Assembly (NCBI RefSeq): GCF_030462585.1
Contig: NZ_JASMRU010000017.1
Location: 50,077 to 106,791 of the forward strand
From: Pseudomonas sp. CAN1
GTDB lineage: Bacteria > Pseudomonadota > Gammaproteobacteria > Pseudomonadales > Pseudomonadaceae
Direction: 5' to 3'
Length of the DNA stretch: 56,715 bases
The position numbers and the translations under genes are program-made. Numbering within the stretch: position 1 is the first letter of the stretch; each line of letters begins with the position of its first letter. Shown piece after piece: positions 39,714-49,420 of the stretch. Under the pieces are notes generated by a model. That model was not told where the DNA came from. It worked only from the letters and a program-made list of their open reading frames with translations, and did not search any database.

Positions 39714-42362
39714 ATGCACGATATCGACCCCGTCGAAACCCAGGAATGGCTGGACGCGCTGGAATCCGTACTGGAAAAAGAAGGCGAAGAGCGCGCCCAC
39801 TACCTGATGACTCGCTTAGGCGAGCTGGCCAGTCGTACCGGCACGCAGCTGCCCTACGCCATCACCACGCCCTACCGCAACACCATCCCCGTCAGCCATG
39901 AGGCGCGCATGCCGGGCGACCTGTTCATGGAGCGGCGCATCCGCTCGCTGGTGCGCTGGAATGCGCTGGCGATGGTGATGCGCGCCAACCACAAGGACCC
40001 GTCGCTGGGCGGGCACATCTCCACCTTCGCTTCCTCGGCAACGCTCTACGACATCGGCTTCAACTACTTCTTCAACGGCCCGACCGAGGAGCACGCCGGC
40101 GACCTGATCTACTTCCAGGGCCATGCCTCGCCGGGCTTCTATGCCCGCGCCTACATCGAGGGCCTGCTCACCGACGAGCAACTGGAGAACTTCCGCCAGG
40201 AGGTGGACGGCAAGGGCATCTCCTCCTACCCGCACCCGCGCCTGATGCCGAAGTTCTGGCAGTTCCCCACCGTGTCCATGGGCCTGGGGCCGATCCAGGC
40301 GATCTACCAGGCGCGCTTCATGAAGTACCTGGAGAGCCGCGGCTTCATTCCCGCCGGCAAGCAGAAGGTCTGGTGCTTCCTGGGCGACGGCGAGACCGAC
40401 GAGCCGGAGTCCCTGGGCGCGATTTCCCTGGCCGGGCGCGAGAAGCTCGACAACCTGATCTTCGTGGTGAACTGCAACCTGCAGCGCCTGGACGGCCCGG
40501 TGCGCGGCAACGGCAAGATCATCCAGGAGCTGGAGGGCGTGTTCCGCGGCGCCAACTGGAACGTGATCAAGGTGATCTGGGGGCGCATGTGGGACCCGCT
40601 GTTCGCCAAGGATACCGCCGGCCTGATGCAGGCGCGGATGGACGAGGCGGTGGACGGCGACTACCAGAACTACAAGGCCAAGGACGGTGCCTTCGTCCGC
40701 GAGCACTTCTTCGGCGCACGGCCCGAGCTGCTGGAGATGGTCAAGGACCTCTCCGACGAGGAAATCTGGAAGCTCAACCGTGGCGGCCACGATCCGTACA
40801 AGGTCTATGCCGCCTACCACGCAGCGGTGAACCACAGCGGCCAGCCCAGCGTGGTGCTGGCCAAGACCATCAAGGGCTACGGCACCGGCACCGGCGAGGC
40901 GAAGAACATCGCCCATAACATCCACGAGATCGACGTCGACAGCCTGCGCGCCTTCCGCGACCGCTTCGACATCCCGATCAAGGACGCGGACCTGGCCAAG
41001 CTGCCCTTCTACCGCCCCGACGAGGGCAGCGCCGAGGCGCGCTACCTGAAGGAACGGCGCGCCGCCCTGGGCGGCTTCATGCCCCATCGCCACGGCAACA
41101 GCCAGCGCATCCCGGCACCGCCGCTGGAGGCGCTGAAGGCGTTGCTGGACGGCTCCGGCGACCGCGAGATTTCCACCACCATGGCCTTCGTGCGGATCAT
41201 CTCGCAGCTGGTCAAGGACAAGGAGCTGGGCCAGCGCATCGTGCCGATCATCCCCGACGAGGCACGCACCTTCGGCATGGAAGGCATGTTCCGCCAGCTC
41301 GGCATCTATTCCTCGGTGGGCCAGCTGTACGAGCCGGTCGACAAGGAACAGCTGATGTTCTATCGCGAGGACAAGAAGGGCCAGATCCTCGAAGAGGGCA
41401 TCACCGAGGCCGGCGCCATGTCGTCGTTCATCGCCGCCGGCACGGCGTACAGCAACTACCGCCAGCCGATGCTGCCGTTCTACATCTTCTATTCGATGTT
41501 CGGCTTCCAGCGCATCGGCGACCTGGCCTGGGCAGCCGGTGACAGCCTGACGCGCGGCTTCATGCTCGGTGGCACCGCCGGGCGCACCACGCTCAATGGC
41601 GAGGGCCTGCAGCACGAAGACGGCCACAGCCACGTGCTGGCCTCGGTCATCCCCAACTGCCGCACCTACGACCCGACCTACTCCTACGAACTGGCGGTGA
41701 TCATCCAGGAAGGCGTGCGGCAGATGATGGAAGAGCAGCAGGAGGTCTTCTACTACATCACCGTGATGAACGAGAACTACCCTCACCCGCCGCTGCCCAA
41801 GGGCGTCGAGGCGGGCATCATCAAGGGCATGTACCTGCTCGACGAGGACAAGAAGGCGGCTGCGCACCATGTGCAGCTGCTCGGCTCGGGGACCATCCTG
41901 CGCGAGGTGGAAGCGGCGGCGAAAATCCTCCGTGAGGACTTCTCCATCGGCGCGGATATCTGGTCGGTACCCAGCTTCAACGAACTGCGCCGCGACGGCC
42001 TCGCGGTGGAGCGCTGGAACCGCCTGCATCCGGGGCAGAAGCCACGGCCCAGCTACGTCGAGCAGTGCCTGGGCGGACGGCGCGGGCCGGTGATCGCTTC
42101 CACCGACTACATGAAGGTCTACGCCGACCAGATTCGCCAGTGGGTGCCGACCAAGGAATACAAGGTGCTGGGCACCGACGGCTTCGGCCGCAGCGACACC
42201 CGCGCCAAGCTGCGCCACTTCTTCGAGGTGGACCGCCACTGGGTGGTGCTCGCCGCGCTGGAGGCCCTGGCCGATCGCGGTGACATCGAGCCGAAGGTGG
42301 TGGCCGAGGCCATCGCCAGGTTCGGCCTCGACCCGGAAAAACCCAACCCGCTGGACTGCTGA
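39714..42362 (+). CDS. aceE: Pyruvate dehydrogenase E1 component, homodimeric
   Basis: The 882-residue enzyme starts H-D-I-D-P-V-E-T-Q-E-W-L-D-A-L and has the thiamine diphosphate motif G-D-G-E-T-D-E-P-E-S ending V-N-C-N-L-Q. Other E1p signatures are L-G-G-H-I-S-T-F-A-S and N-Y-R-Q-P-M-L-P-F. It decarboxylates pyruvate and reductively acetylates the lipoyl domains of AceF, encoded 11 bases downstream. Length matches other pseudomonads. The gene precedes aceF as in the usual operon; lpd is not in the window. Confidence 0.98.
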   Translation: MHDIDPVETQEWLDALESVLEKEGEERAHYLMTRLGELASRTGTQLPYAITTPYRNTIPVSHEARMPGDLFMERRIRSLVRWNALAMVMRANHKDPSLGGHISTFASSATLYDIGFNYFFNGPTEEHAGDLIYFQGHASPGFYARAYIEGLLTDEQLENFRQEVDGKGISSYPHPRLMPKFWQFPTVSMGLGPIQAIYQARFMKYLESRGFIPAGKQKVWCFLGDGETDEPESLGAISLAGREKLDNLIFVVNCNLQRLDGPVRGNGKIIQELEGVFRGANWNVIKVIWGRMWDPLFAKDTAGLMQARMDEAVDGDYQNYKAKDGAFVREHFFGARPELLEMVKDLSDEEIWKLNRGGHDPYKVYAAYHAAVNHSGQPSVVLAKTIKGYGTGTGEAKNIAHNIHEIDVDSLRAFRDRFDIPIKDADLAKLPFYRPDEGSAEARYLKERRAALGGFMPHRHGNSQRIPAPPLEALKALLDGSGDREISTTMAFVRIISQLVKDKELGQRIVPIIPDEARTFGMEGMFRQLGIYSSVGQLYEPVDKEQLMFYREDKKGQILEEGITEAGAMSSFIAAGTAYSNYRQPMLPFYIFYSMFGFQRIGDLAWAAGDSLTRGFMLGGTAGRTTLNGEGLQHEDGHSHVLASVIPNCRTYDPTYSYELAVIIQEGVRQMMEEQQEVFYYITVMNENYPHPPLPKGVEAGIIKGMYLLDEDKKAAAHHVQLLGSGTILREVEAAAKILREDFSIGADIWSVPSFNELRRDGLAVERWNRLHPGQKPRPSYVEQCLGGRRGPVIASTDYMKVYADQIRQWVPTKEYKVLGTDGFGRSDTRAKLRHFFEVDRHWVVLAALEALADRGDIEPKVVAEAIARFGLDPEKPNPLDC

Positions 42363-42373
42363 GGAGAGGCACC

Positions 42374-44296
42374 GTGAGCGAGACCATTCGCGTACCCGAC
42401 ATCGGCAACGGCCAGGGCGAAGTCATCGAACTGCTGGTCAAGGTCGGCGACCGTATCGAAGCCGAGCAGAGCCTGCTGACCCTGGAATCCGACAAGGCCA
42501 GCATGGAGATTCCCGCACCCAAGGCCGGCGTGGTGAAAGCCATCAAGGTGAAGGTCGGCGACACCCTCAAGGAAGGTGACGAAATCCTTGAGCTGGAGGC
42601 CGAGGGCGGCGCTGCCGAGCCCAAGGCCGAAGCCAAGGCCGAGGAGCCCGCCAAGCCTGTTGCCGAAGCGCCCAAGACGGCTGCCGCGCCGGCGCCTTCC
42701 GGTGGCGGCGGCGTGGAAACCATCAAGGTGCCGGACATCGGCAATGGCCAGGGCGAGATCATCGAGCTGATGGTCAAGGTCGGCGACCGCATCGAGGCCG
42801 ACCAGAGCCTGCTGACGCTGGAGTCCGACAAGGCCAGCATGGAGATTCCCGCGCCCAAGGCGGGCGTGGTGAAGGCGATCAAGGTGAAGATCGGCGACAC
42901 CCTCAAGGAAGGTGACGACATCCTTGAACTGGAAACCGAGGGCGGTACTGCGCCGGCCAGCACGCCAGTCGCGGCGGCGCCCGCCTCCTCTCCGGCTCCT
43001 GCGAAGGAAGAGAAGCCAGCGCCCGCCCCGGCTGCCAGCGGCGGCGTCGAGACCATCCGCGTGCCGGATATCGGCAACGGCCAGGGCAACGTCATCGAAC
43101 TGATGGTCAAGGTGGGTGACTCCATCGAGGCCGACCAGAGCCTGCTGACGCTGGAATCCGACAAGGCCAGCATGGAGATTCCCGCGCCCAAGGCCGGGGT
43201 GGTGAAGGCTATCAAGGTGAAGATCGGCGACACCCTCAAGGAAGGCGACGAGATACTCGACCTGGAAGTCGCCGGCACGGCTCCTGCACCGGCCGCCGCC
43301 AAGGAGTCAGCCCCTGCGCCGGCGGCGAAAGCCGAACCGGAAAAAGCGCCGGAAGCAGCCCCGGTCGGGGCACCCAGCCGCGACGGCACCAAGGTACATG
43401 CCGGCCCCGCCGTGCGCATGGTCGCCCGCGAGTTCGGCGTCGATCTCGCCCAGGTCACCGGCACCGGGCCGAAGGGCCGCATCCTCAAGGAAGACGTGCA
43501 GGCCTTCGTGAAGGAGCAGCTGCAACGCAGCAAGTCCGGCGCGGGTGCAACTGGCGGCGCCGGCATCCCGCCGATCCCGGAAATCGACTTCAGCAAGTTC
43601 GGCGACGTGGAAGAAGTGGCGATGACCCGGCTGATGCAGGTCGGCGCCAGCAACCTGCACCGCAGCTGGCTGAACGTGCCCCACGTGACGCAGTTCGAGT
43701 CCGCCGACATCACCGAGGCCGAAGCCTTCCGCATCGCGCAGAAGGCGGCGGCGGAAAAGGCCGGGACCAAGCTGACCATCCTGCCGATCCTGCTCAAGGC
43801 CTGCGCCCACCTGCTGCGCGAGCTGCCGGACTTCAACAGCTCGCTGGCCCCCAGCGGCAAGGCGCTGATCCGCAAGCAGTACGTGCACATCGGCTTCGCC
43901 GTGGACACGCCGGACGGCCTGCTGGTGCCGGTGATCCGCGACGTCGACAAGAAGGGTCTGCTGCAACTGGCCCTGGAAGCCGCCGAGCTGGCGGAGAAGG
44001 CGCGCACCAAGAAGCTTTCTGCCGATGCGATGCAGGGTGCCTGCTTCACCATCTCCAGCCTCGGGCACATCGGTGGCACCGGCTTCACGCCGATCGTCAA
44101 TGCGCCGGAAGTGGCGATCCTCGGCGTGAGCAAGGCGGCGATACAGCCGGTGTGGGACGGCAAGGCCTTCCAGCCACGGCTGATGCTGCCGTTGTCATTG
44201 TCCTATGACCACCGGGTGATCAACGGGGCGGCGGCGGCGCGCTTTACCCGCAGGCTGGGTGAGGTGCTGGGGGATATTCGAAGTCTGTTGCTCTGA
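42374..44296 (+). CDS. aceF: Pyruvate dehydrogenase E2, dihydrolipoyl acetyltransferase, with three lipoyl domains
   Basis: The 640-residue protein has three lipoyl domains joined by Ala/Pro/Glu linkers. The lipoylated lysines are K41, K153 and K264, each in E-S-D-K-A-S-M-E-I-P. The E1/E3-binding domain follows (A-V-R-M-V-A-R-E-F-G-V-D). The catalytic domain ends S-Y-D-H-R-V-I-N-G-A with the catalytic His. P. aeruginosa AceF has two lipoyl domains; E. coli and Azotobacter have three. The three DNA repeats are almost alike. A GTG start follows GGAGAGG. The stop is followed by an intrinsic terminator. Confidence 0.97.
   Translation: MSETIRVPDIGNGQGEVIELLVKVGDRIEAEQSLLTLESDKASMEIPAPKAGVVKAIKVKVGDTLKEGDEILELEAEGGAAEPKAEAKAEEPAKPVAEAPKTAAAPAPSGGGGVETIKVPDIGNGQGEIIELMVKVGDRIEADQSLLTLESDKASMEIPAPKAGVVKAIKVKIGDTLKEGDDILELETEGGTAPASTPVAAAPASSPAPAKEEKPAPAPAASGGVETIRVPDIGNGQGNVIELMVKVGDSIEADQSLLTLESDKASMEIPAPKAGVVKAIKVKIGDTLKEGDEILDLEVAGTAPAPAAAKESAPAPAAKAEPEKAPEAAPVGAPSRDGTKVHAGPAVRMVAREFGVDLAQVTGTGPKGRILKEDVQAFVKEQLQRSKSGAGATGGAGIPPIPEIDFSKFGDVEEVAMTRLMQVGASNLHRSWLNVPHVTQFESADITEAEAFRIAQKAAAEKAGTKLTILPILLKACAHLLRELPDFNSSLAPSGKALIRKQYVHIGFAVDTPDGLLVPVIRDVDKKGLLQLALEAAELAEKARTKKLSADAMQGACFTISSLGHIGGTGFTPIVNAPEVAILGVSKAAIQPVWDGKAFQPRLMLPLSLSYDHRVINGAAAARFTRRLGEVLGDIRSLLL
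42380..43270 (+). repeat. Tandem lipoyl-domain repeats within aceF
   Basis: Three units of about 220 bases (starting near 42380, 42717 and 43043) share near-identical cores, spaced 330-340 bases apart. The core 'gaatccgacaaggccagcat' type segment recurs around each lipoyl lysine. Such tandem identity allows unit loss or gain by recombination. Confidence 0.85.
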
Positions 44297-44323
44297 GAAA
44301 CCAACACTCCGCTTGCCTCAACT

Positions 44324-44350
44324 GCCCCGCCATCCCGGCGGGGTTCTTTT
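44324..44350 (+). terminator. Intrinsic terminator after aceF
   Basis: CCCCGCC-atcc-CGGCGGGG is followed by TTCTTTT, 28 bases after the stop. Confidence 0.82.
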
Positions 44351-44588
44351 ATCCGCACCATGTCATCCACAACGTCGAAACAACAGTGCGCAAGAAGATA
44401 AATATCTTGATCAAAATCAATTGATTAGAAAAGAAATAAAATAGGAAAAAACGCATCTGCAGATGCCTGGAGACTGCTTATTTTTCTGGAGTCACTCCCA
44501 AAGAATCCCGGCGTTCTTTTTCAAGAGAGCGCGCTGCCGCTCCTGTGGCAACGCCTGCCAACACACTCTTTGGGATCCATCACCAGAA
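44351..44588. other. AT-rich spacer before the autotransporter gene
   Basis: The stretch 44390-44455 is unusually AT-rich for this genome (for example aaatcaattgattagaaaag). It probably contains the autotransporter promoter. No gene is supported. Confidence 0.5.
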
Positions 44589-47500
44589 ATGAAAAACAAA
44601 CAGAAGTTCTTCAGGAACAGAATCTCCCTCGCCATCTCCATGGCTGCAGCTCTGCCTTGCCTGCAATTGATGGCAGAGGACACACGCACGGCTTCGAACT
44701 CTCAGGGCCTACCGATCTTCCAGGTCAATTTCTTCGACACGACCGATGGTCAATTCATGCCAGGTGATAGCGATAGTGCTGCGGGAATGACGTCCACCTG
44801 GAACCTGGACGAACAGCAGAAGAGCCAGGTGATGGATGCCATGAAGTACTGGGCAAATGTCATTACCCCTGCTCCCGGTATCAGGCCTGCAATATTGAAC
44901 GTGGGGACCTTCAATACCGACGATAACGCCGCAGGTTCCAGCGGCGATGGCCCGGATGTCGGTGGCCACATCATCACGCAACTCGAAGCAGCCCTGACCG
45001 GCCGAGATCCCGGCGCGCTTAAATTCGGCGCCGACGGCTACTTCGTCCTGGGCAAGATGGGGTTCAGTACTCAGGCCTCCATTCCCTCGCAGATTCCCCT
45101 GCATGCAGAGCCCGACCTGACAGCCACCGCACTGCACGAACTGGCCCACGGCCTGGGGCTAACCAACACGACCCACGAAATCACGGAAAGCACCGATCCT
45201 TCCAACCCCACCTATACCCCCCAGTTCGACGACAAACTCAATGCCTGGGCCATCGGGCTGCGAGACGACAATGGCAACCCGGCGCACGCCGGGCAGACCA
45301 TCCTTTGCACGGGCTGCGCGAATCCGTACAGCGCAGATGCCTTCGATGTTCGCAAGGACCAGGGCTATTTCACCGGCGAACACGTCAGCGAAGTCCTGGC
45401 CGGCGCCATGCCCGGCGTGCCGGTGAAGATCCTCGGCACAGACGGTAGCGTCGATGACGACTACATGAGCCACAGCGAGCTGAAGAACAGCCTGATGAGC
45501 CACCAGCAAATCCGCAACTATGTCACCTTCATGGAAGCGGAGCTGGCGGTACTGCAGGACCTGGGTTTCACCATCGACCGGCGCAATTTCTTCGGCTATT
45601 CGGTGTATGGCGACAACCTGACCCTGGTCAACCAGAACGGTTATTTCCAGCGCAACGCCGAGGGCACTGCCTACCTGGCAGGTCAGGCCAACACCACGAC
45701 CCAAGGCCTGGGCCTCCACGTCTACGGGAGCCATAACCAGATCCACCAGGCAGCGGATCTTCTGGCCAACGGTGCGGGCGCCGCTGGCATTCGGGTGGAC
45801 GGCGTCGGCAACACCCTGACCATCGATCCGAGTACCACGGTCCATGCTGATGGCCTGAACGGCCGTGGCGTGCTGTTCACCTACGGCAGCAATCACAACT
45901 TCGTGCAGCGCGGTGAAGTACAGGCATTGGGCGAAGGCGGTATCGGCGCCGAATTCAATTTCGGCAACAACCTCCTGGGTAACGACTCCGGCTTCTACTC
46001 CTCCTTCAATGCAGCGTATGCGGACCTGCAAGGAGCATTAGTCAACAACGTCGATATCAGCGGCCGTCTGGCAGGCGCCGACGCAGCTATTTCCATTGCC
46101 AGCAACGCCGCCGTGAGAAACATCAACTTCCTCAACGGCGCCAAGGTGCATGGCGACATCCGCTCCGACTACGTTATCAACTATGGGGACGGAACCCCCT
46201 TCCTGACCCAGCTCACCTTCGGCAACCTGGCCGACGATAATGGCCGCGCCCTCGCTGCTGCCGATCCGAACTTCAAGTTCAGCTTCGACGACGACATCGA
46301 CGGCGTCGCCAGCTTCGCCATCAAAGCCGTAGGTGGCACGACTACGCTGAATGGTTCGAACACCATCTACAGCGTGGACGTGGCCGAAGGCGCCACCCTC
46401 GGCGGCAGCGGTAACTTCACCCTGAACAAGGCCGGTACCTTCGTGAACGCCGGCACCGTCGCCCCCGACGGCACCATGGCCATCAAGGGCGATTACACCC
46501 AGGCCGCCAGCGGCAAGCTGCTGATCGATGTCGATGCCAAGGGCCAGCACGACACCCTTACCGTCAGCGGCAAGGCCAAGCTCGATGGCCAACTGAGCGT
46601 GACGCCGGAGCGCGGCTGGTATGCCCCAAGCTGGAAGCTCAACACCGCCAGCCTGCTGAAAGCCGGTTCCACCGAAGGCGCCTTCAGCCAGGTCAATGCC
46701 GACTTCGATTCGCCGACCCTGACACTGCTCAGCACCCCCCTCGCCAACGGCAGCTACAACCTGAGCCTGACCCGCGCCGCCGACGCCTACAGCCAATATG
46801 CGCAGGACCGCAACGGCGAGCGTGTGGGCGAGGCCCTGTCGAGCATCGCCCCGCTCGCCGGCAGCGACCTGCACAAGCTCTACACCACCCTGGACTTCTC
46901 CGCCGCCGACGGCAGCACCATCGCCACGGCGCTGGACCAGCTCTCGCCGTCCGCCTACAGCGCTATGGTCGCCAGTTCCGTGCAACGCGAGCAGCAGGTG
47001 GCCGATGCGATCAGCAAGCGTGAACCGGGCAAACTCGCCCTGGGCCAGTGGCAGACCTTCATCCAGCCCTTCGGCGGCAACACCCGGCAGAACGGCGACA
47101 GCCACAGCGTCGGTTACACCGGCAACAGCTACGGTGTGATCTTCGGTGCCGAAACCGTGGCCTCCGCCGAAGGCGCCCTGGTGGTCGGCCTGCACGGTGC
47201 CGCCAGCAAGCAGACGGTCAGCCTCAAGGACCCGCTGAGTGGCGATGGCAACACCACCGCCCTGGAGCTGGGCGTGCACGCGCGCTACGCGCTGGACCCG
47301 ATGGTCGGCCCCTACATGCTCGGCAGTGCCCGCGTTGGCTACGAAGAAGGCGAGCTCAAGCGCAAGCTGAACTTCGCTGACTACTCGACGCAGAACAAGG
47401 CCGACTGGAACGGCACCAGCGCATCGGTCGTCGGTGGCGGCGGTTATCGCTTCATGGTGAACGAGAACGTCAGCGTCGGCCCGATCGCCACCCTGACCTA

Positions 47501-47903
47501 CACCAGCCTGTGGCGCGACAGCACCCACGAAAAAGGCGCCGACGGCACCACCCTGAAGCTGGATTCGCAGCAGTTCGATTCGCTGCGTTCGAGCATCGGC
47601 CTCAGCAGCGCCATGGCCTTCCCGCTGGGCGCTGGCCAGGCGATCAAGGCCGAGGCGCAGATCACCTGGAACCACGAGTTGCTGGATACCGATGTGCTGC
47701 AGGACGCGACCTTCGCCAACTACCCGGCGACCGGTTTCAACAGCAAGAACACTGCATTCGGCCGCGACTCCATGGGCCTGGGCGGCAGCGTGCGCTACCA
47801 GTTGAGCAAGGACATCGACATCGGCGCGGGCGTCTCCAGCGACCTGTTCCGCACCGGCTACAACGCGGTGTCGGGCAACCTGTCGCTGGACTGGCGTTTC
47901 TGA
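44589..47903 (+). CDS. Autotransporter with N-terminal metzincin-like peptidase signature
   Basis: The 1104-residue protein has a signal peptide (residues 1-29, cut near L-M-A-E-D). A probable metallopeptidase region follows with H183-E-L-A-H187-G-L-G-L and a Met-turn-like S-L-M-S-H. It continues with a beta-rich passenger containing N-x-G-type repeats (about 330-740) and a C-terminal beta-barrel ending S-L-D-W-R-F. The third zinc ligand of H-E-x-x-H-x-x-G-x-x-H is not at the normal place (Asn); a His comes three residues later. The barrel anchors it in the outer membrane. ATG 44589 gives a natural signal peptide; a longer frame from 44463 does not. Confidence 0.88.
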   Translation: MKNKQKFFRNRISLAISMAAALPCLQLMAEDTRTASNSQGLPIFQVNFFDTTDGQFMPGDSDSAAGMTSTWNLDEQQKSQVMDAMKYWANVITPAPGIRPAILNVGTFNTDDNAAGSSGDGPDVGGHIITQLEAALTGRDPGALKFGADGYFVLGKMGFSTQASIPSQIPLHAEPDLTATALHELAHGLGLTNTTHEITESTDPSNPTYTPQFDDKLNAWAIGLRDDNGNPAHAGQTILCTGCANPYSADAFDVRKDQGYFTGEHVSEVLAGAMPGVPVKILGTDGSVDDDYMSHSELKNSLMSHQQIRNYVTFMEAELAVLQDLGFTIDRRNFFGYSVYGDNLTLVNQNGYFQRNAEGTAYLAGQANTTTQGLGLHVYGSHNQIHQAADLLANGAGAAGIRVDGVGNTLTIDPSTTVHADGLNGRGVLFTYGSNHNFVQRGEVQALGEGGIGAEFNFGNNLLGNDSGFYSSFNAAYADLQGALVNNVDISGRLAGADAAISIASNAAVRNINFLNGAKVHGDIRSDYVINYGDGTPFLTQLTFGNLADDNGRALAAADPNFKFSFDDDIDGVASFAIKAVGGTTTLNGSNTIYSVDVAEGATLGGSGNFTLNKAGTFVNAGTVAPDGTMAIKGDYTQAASGKLLIDVDAKGQHDTLTVSGKAKLDGQLSVTPERGWYAPSWKLNTASLLKAGSTEGAFSQVNADFDSPTLTLLSTPLANGSYNLSLTRAADAYSQYAQDRNGERVGEALSSIAPLAGSDLHKLYTTLDFSAADGSTIATALDQLSPSAYSAMVASSVQREQQVADAISKREPGKLALGQWQTFIQPFGGNTRQNGDSHSVGYTGNSYGVIFGAETVASAEGALVVGLHGAASKQTVSLKDPLSGDGNTTALELGVHARYALDPMVGPYMLGSARVGYEEGELKRKLNFADYSTQNKADWNGTSASVVGGGGYRFMVNENVSVGPIATLTYTSLWRDSTHEKGADGTTLKLDSQQFDSLRSSIGLSSAMAFPLGAGQAIKAEAQITWNHELLDTDVLQDATFANYPATGFNSKNTAFGRDSMGLGGSVRYQLSKDIDIGAGVSSDLFRTGYNAVSGNLSLDWRF

Positions 47904-47911
47904 TCCACCCT

Positions 47912-47931
47912 CCCCGCACCCTGGTGCGGGG
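47912..47931. other. Hairpin after the autotransporter stop
   Basis: CCCCGCAC-cctg-GTGCGGGG is a strong stem without a T-run. It may protect the transcript end or slow RNA polymerase before the terminator 22 bases later. Confidence 0.5.
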
Positions 47932-47952
47932 AACACAGTTCCTTTGGTGTTT

Positions 47953-47979
47953 TGCCGCCCTTTTCGGGCGGCATTTTTT
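47953..47979. terminator. Intrinsic terminator between autotransporter and MBL genes
   Basis: TGCCGCCC-tttt-CGGGCGGCA is followed by TTTTTT. It ends the autotransporter transcript and lies 11 bases from the convergent MBL stop. Confidence 0.88.
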
Positions 47980-47990
47980 ATTCCGCCCGT

Positions 47991-48854
47991 TTACATCCGA
48001 TCCAGCGGAATCCGCAGGTAACGCACGCCGTTGGCCTCGGCTGGCGGCAACTCGCCGCCGCGCATGTTCACCTGGATAGACGGCCAGATCAGCGCCGGCG
48101 CGTTGAGCGAGGCATCGCGCTCGTTGCGCATGCTGACGAAGGCGTCTTCCCCTACCCCGTCATGCACGTGAATGTTGGTCTCGCGCTCACGGGCCACGGT
48201 CGTCTCGTGCTGATGCTCGTCCCGCCCAGGCGCCAGGTAGTCATGGCACATGAACAGCCGCGTCTGCCCCGGCAGAGTGAAGAGCCGCTGAATGGAGCGG
48301 AACAGCTGGCGCGCATCGCCGCCGGGGAAGTCGCAGCGCGCCGTGCCGTAGTCAGGCATGAATAGGGTATCGCCGACGAACGCGGCATCGCCGATCAGGT
48401 AGGTCATGCAGGCCGGCGTATGGCCGGGCGTATGCAGCGCCTGGGCCGGCAGTTCGCCGATGCTGAAGTGCTCGCCGTCTTCGAACAGGTGGTCGAACTG
48501 GCTGCCGTCGCAGGGGAACTCCTCGCCCAGGTTGAACAGACCGGCAAAGGTGCGCTGCACCTGGGCGATGCTCGCGCCGATGGCCAGCTTGCCGCCCAGC
48601 TCGCCCTTGAGCCAGGCGGACGCAGACAGGTGATCGGCATGCAGGTGAGTCTCCAGCAGCCACTCTACCGTCAGCGCCTGCTCGCGCACGTAGTCGAGGA
48701 TGCGCCGGGCGCTGGCATTGCCGATGCGGCCGGCCGCGGCATCGTAGTCCAGTACCGGGTCGACGATGGCGCAGCGCCCGGTGCTGTGGTCCGCCACCAC
48801 GTAGCTGTAGGTGGACGTGGCCGGGTCGAAGAAGTGCTGGATCTGTGCAGTCAT
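47991..48854 (-). CDS. MBL-fold metallo-hydrolase, persulfide-dioxygenase/glyoxalase II-like
   Basis: The 287-residue protein contains the metallo-beta-lactamase motif E-T-H-L-H-A-D-H, further ligands in H-T-P-G-H-T and V-G-D-T-L-F, and the C-terminal C-H-D-Y. The A-D-H-L-S-A-S form and the motif M-P-D-Y-G-T-A-R-C-D are typical of ETHE1/BlhI-like proteins, which handle persulfides or related sulfur compounds. No rhodanese domain is attached. The start overlaps the stop of the upstream GNAT gene (ATGA), so the two are co-translated. Confidence 0.88.
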   Translation of the reverse strand: MTAQIQHFFDPATSTYSYVVADHSTGRCAIVDPVLDYDAAAGRIGNASARRILDYVREQALTVEWLLETHLHADHLSASAWLKGELGGKLAIGASIAQVQRTFAGLFNLGEEFPCDGSQFDHLFEDGEHFSIGELPAQALHTPGHTPACMTYLIGDAAFVGDTLFMPDYGTARCDFPGGDARQLFRSIQRLFTLPGQTRLFMCHDYLAPGRDEHQHETTVARERETNIHVHDGVGEDAFVSMRNERDASLNAPALIWPSIQVNMRGGELPPAEANGVRYLRIPLDRM

Positions 48855-49327
48855 GCCGGGCTCCCTTCTGCTGCCCCGACGCCGATGGTTTTCTCGTAGC
48901 GCCAGGCGTCGCTGCCATCCTCGTAGAAGCCGGCGGACCGGCCGAAACACCGGTAGCCGCGCCGCTCGTACAGGCCGATGGCGACCGCGTTGTCGATGCG
49001 GACTTCCAGCCGCAGCCGCGTGCAATCTCGCTGGACGGCCAGCGCCTCGATGTGCTCCAGCAATCCGCTGCCCACGCCCTGACCTCGTGCCTGCGCGGAA
49101 ATCGCCAGGGAGTATAGGCGCGCGACAGCGGCACCCCGGCGCAACAGCAGCAGGGCGTAGCCCAGCAAGGCTCCGTTGCGCTCGGCGACCAGCAATGCGG
49201 CACTGGGAGCCGCGAGCAACTGGCGAAAGCTGCGTTCGCTCATGCGGTCCTGCGCGAAGCACTCCTCTTCCAGGTGCAACAGGGCCGGCAAATCGGTGCG
49301 CTCGGCAAGGCGGTATAACAACGACAT
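48851..49327 (-). CDS. GNAT N-acetyltransferase
   Basis: The 158-residue protein begins L-Y-R-L-A-E-R-T-D-L-P-A-L-L and has the acetyl-CoA loop S-A-Q-A-R-G-Q-G-V-G-S-G-L-L, followed by E-V-R-I-D-N-A-V-A-I and Y-E-R-R-G-Y. It is a protein- or small-molecule acetyltransferase of unknown substrate. It is divergent from the RimK-like gene, with 93 bases between starts, and coupled to the MBL gene. The RimK-like, GNAT and MBL genes may form one function module. Confidence 0.87.
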   Translation of the reverse strand: MSLLYRLAERTDLPALLHLEEECFAQDRMSERSFRQLLAAPSAALLVAERNGALLGYALLLLRRGAAVARLYSLAISAQARGQGVGSGLLEHIEALAVQRDCTRLRLEVRIDNAVAIGLYERRGYRCFGRSAGFYEDGSDAWRYEKTIGVGAAEGSPA

Positions 49328-49420
49328 GGGTTCTCCGTAAAACTTTCGTAATGGTTCGGGACATTCCGGAAAGTTGCTGCTTAATAGAAACACGGCAACT
49401 TTCAAACAGGTCCGTCAGCA

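Noticed and set aside
39816-42239. An open frame of about 800 codons antisense to aceE.
   Set aside because: aceE is certain and the antisense product has no recognisable domain.
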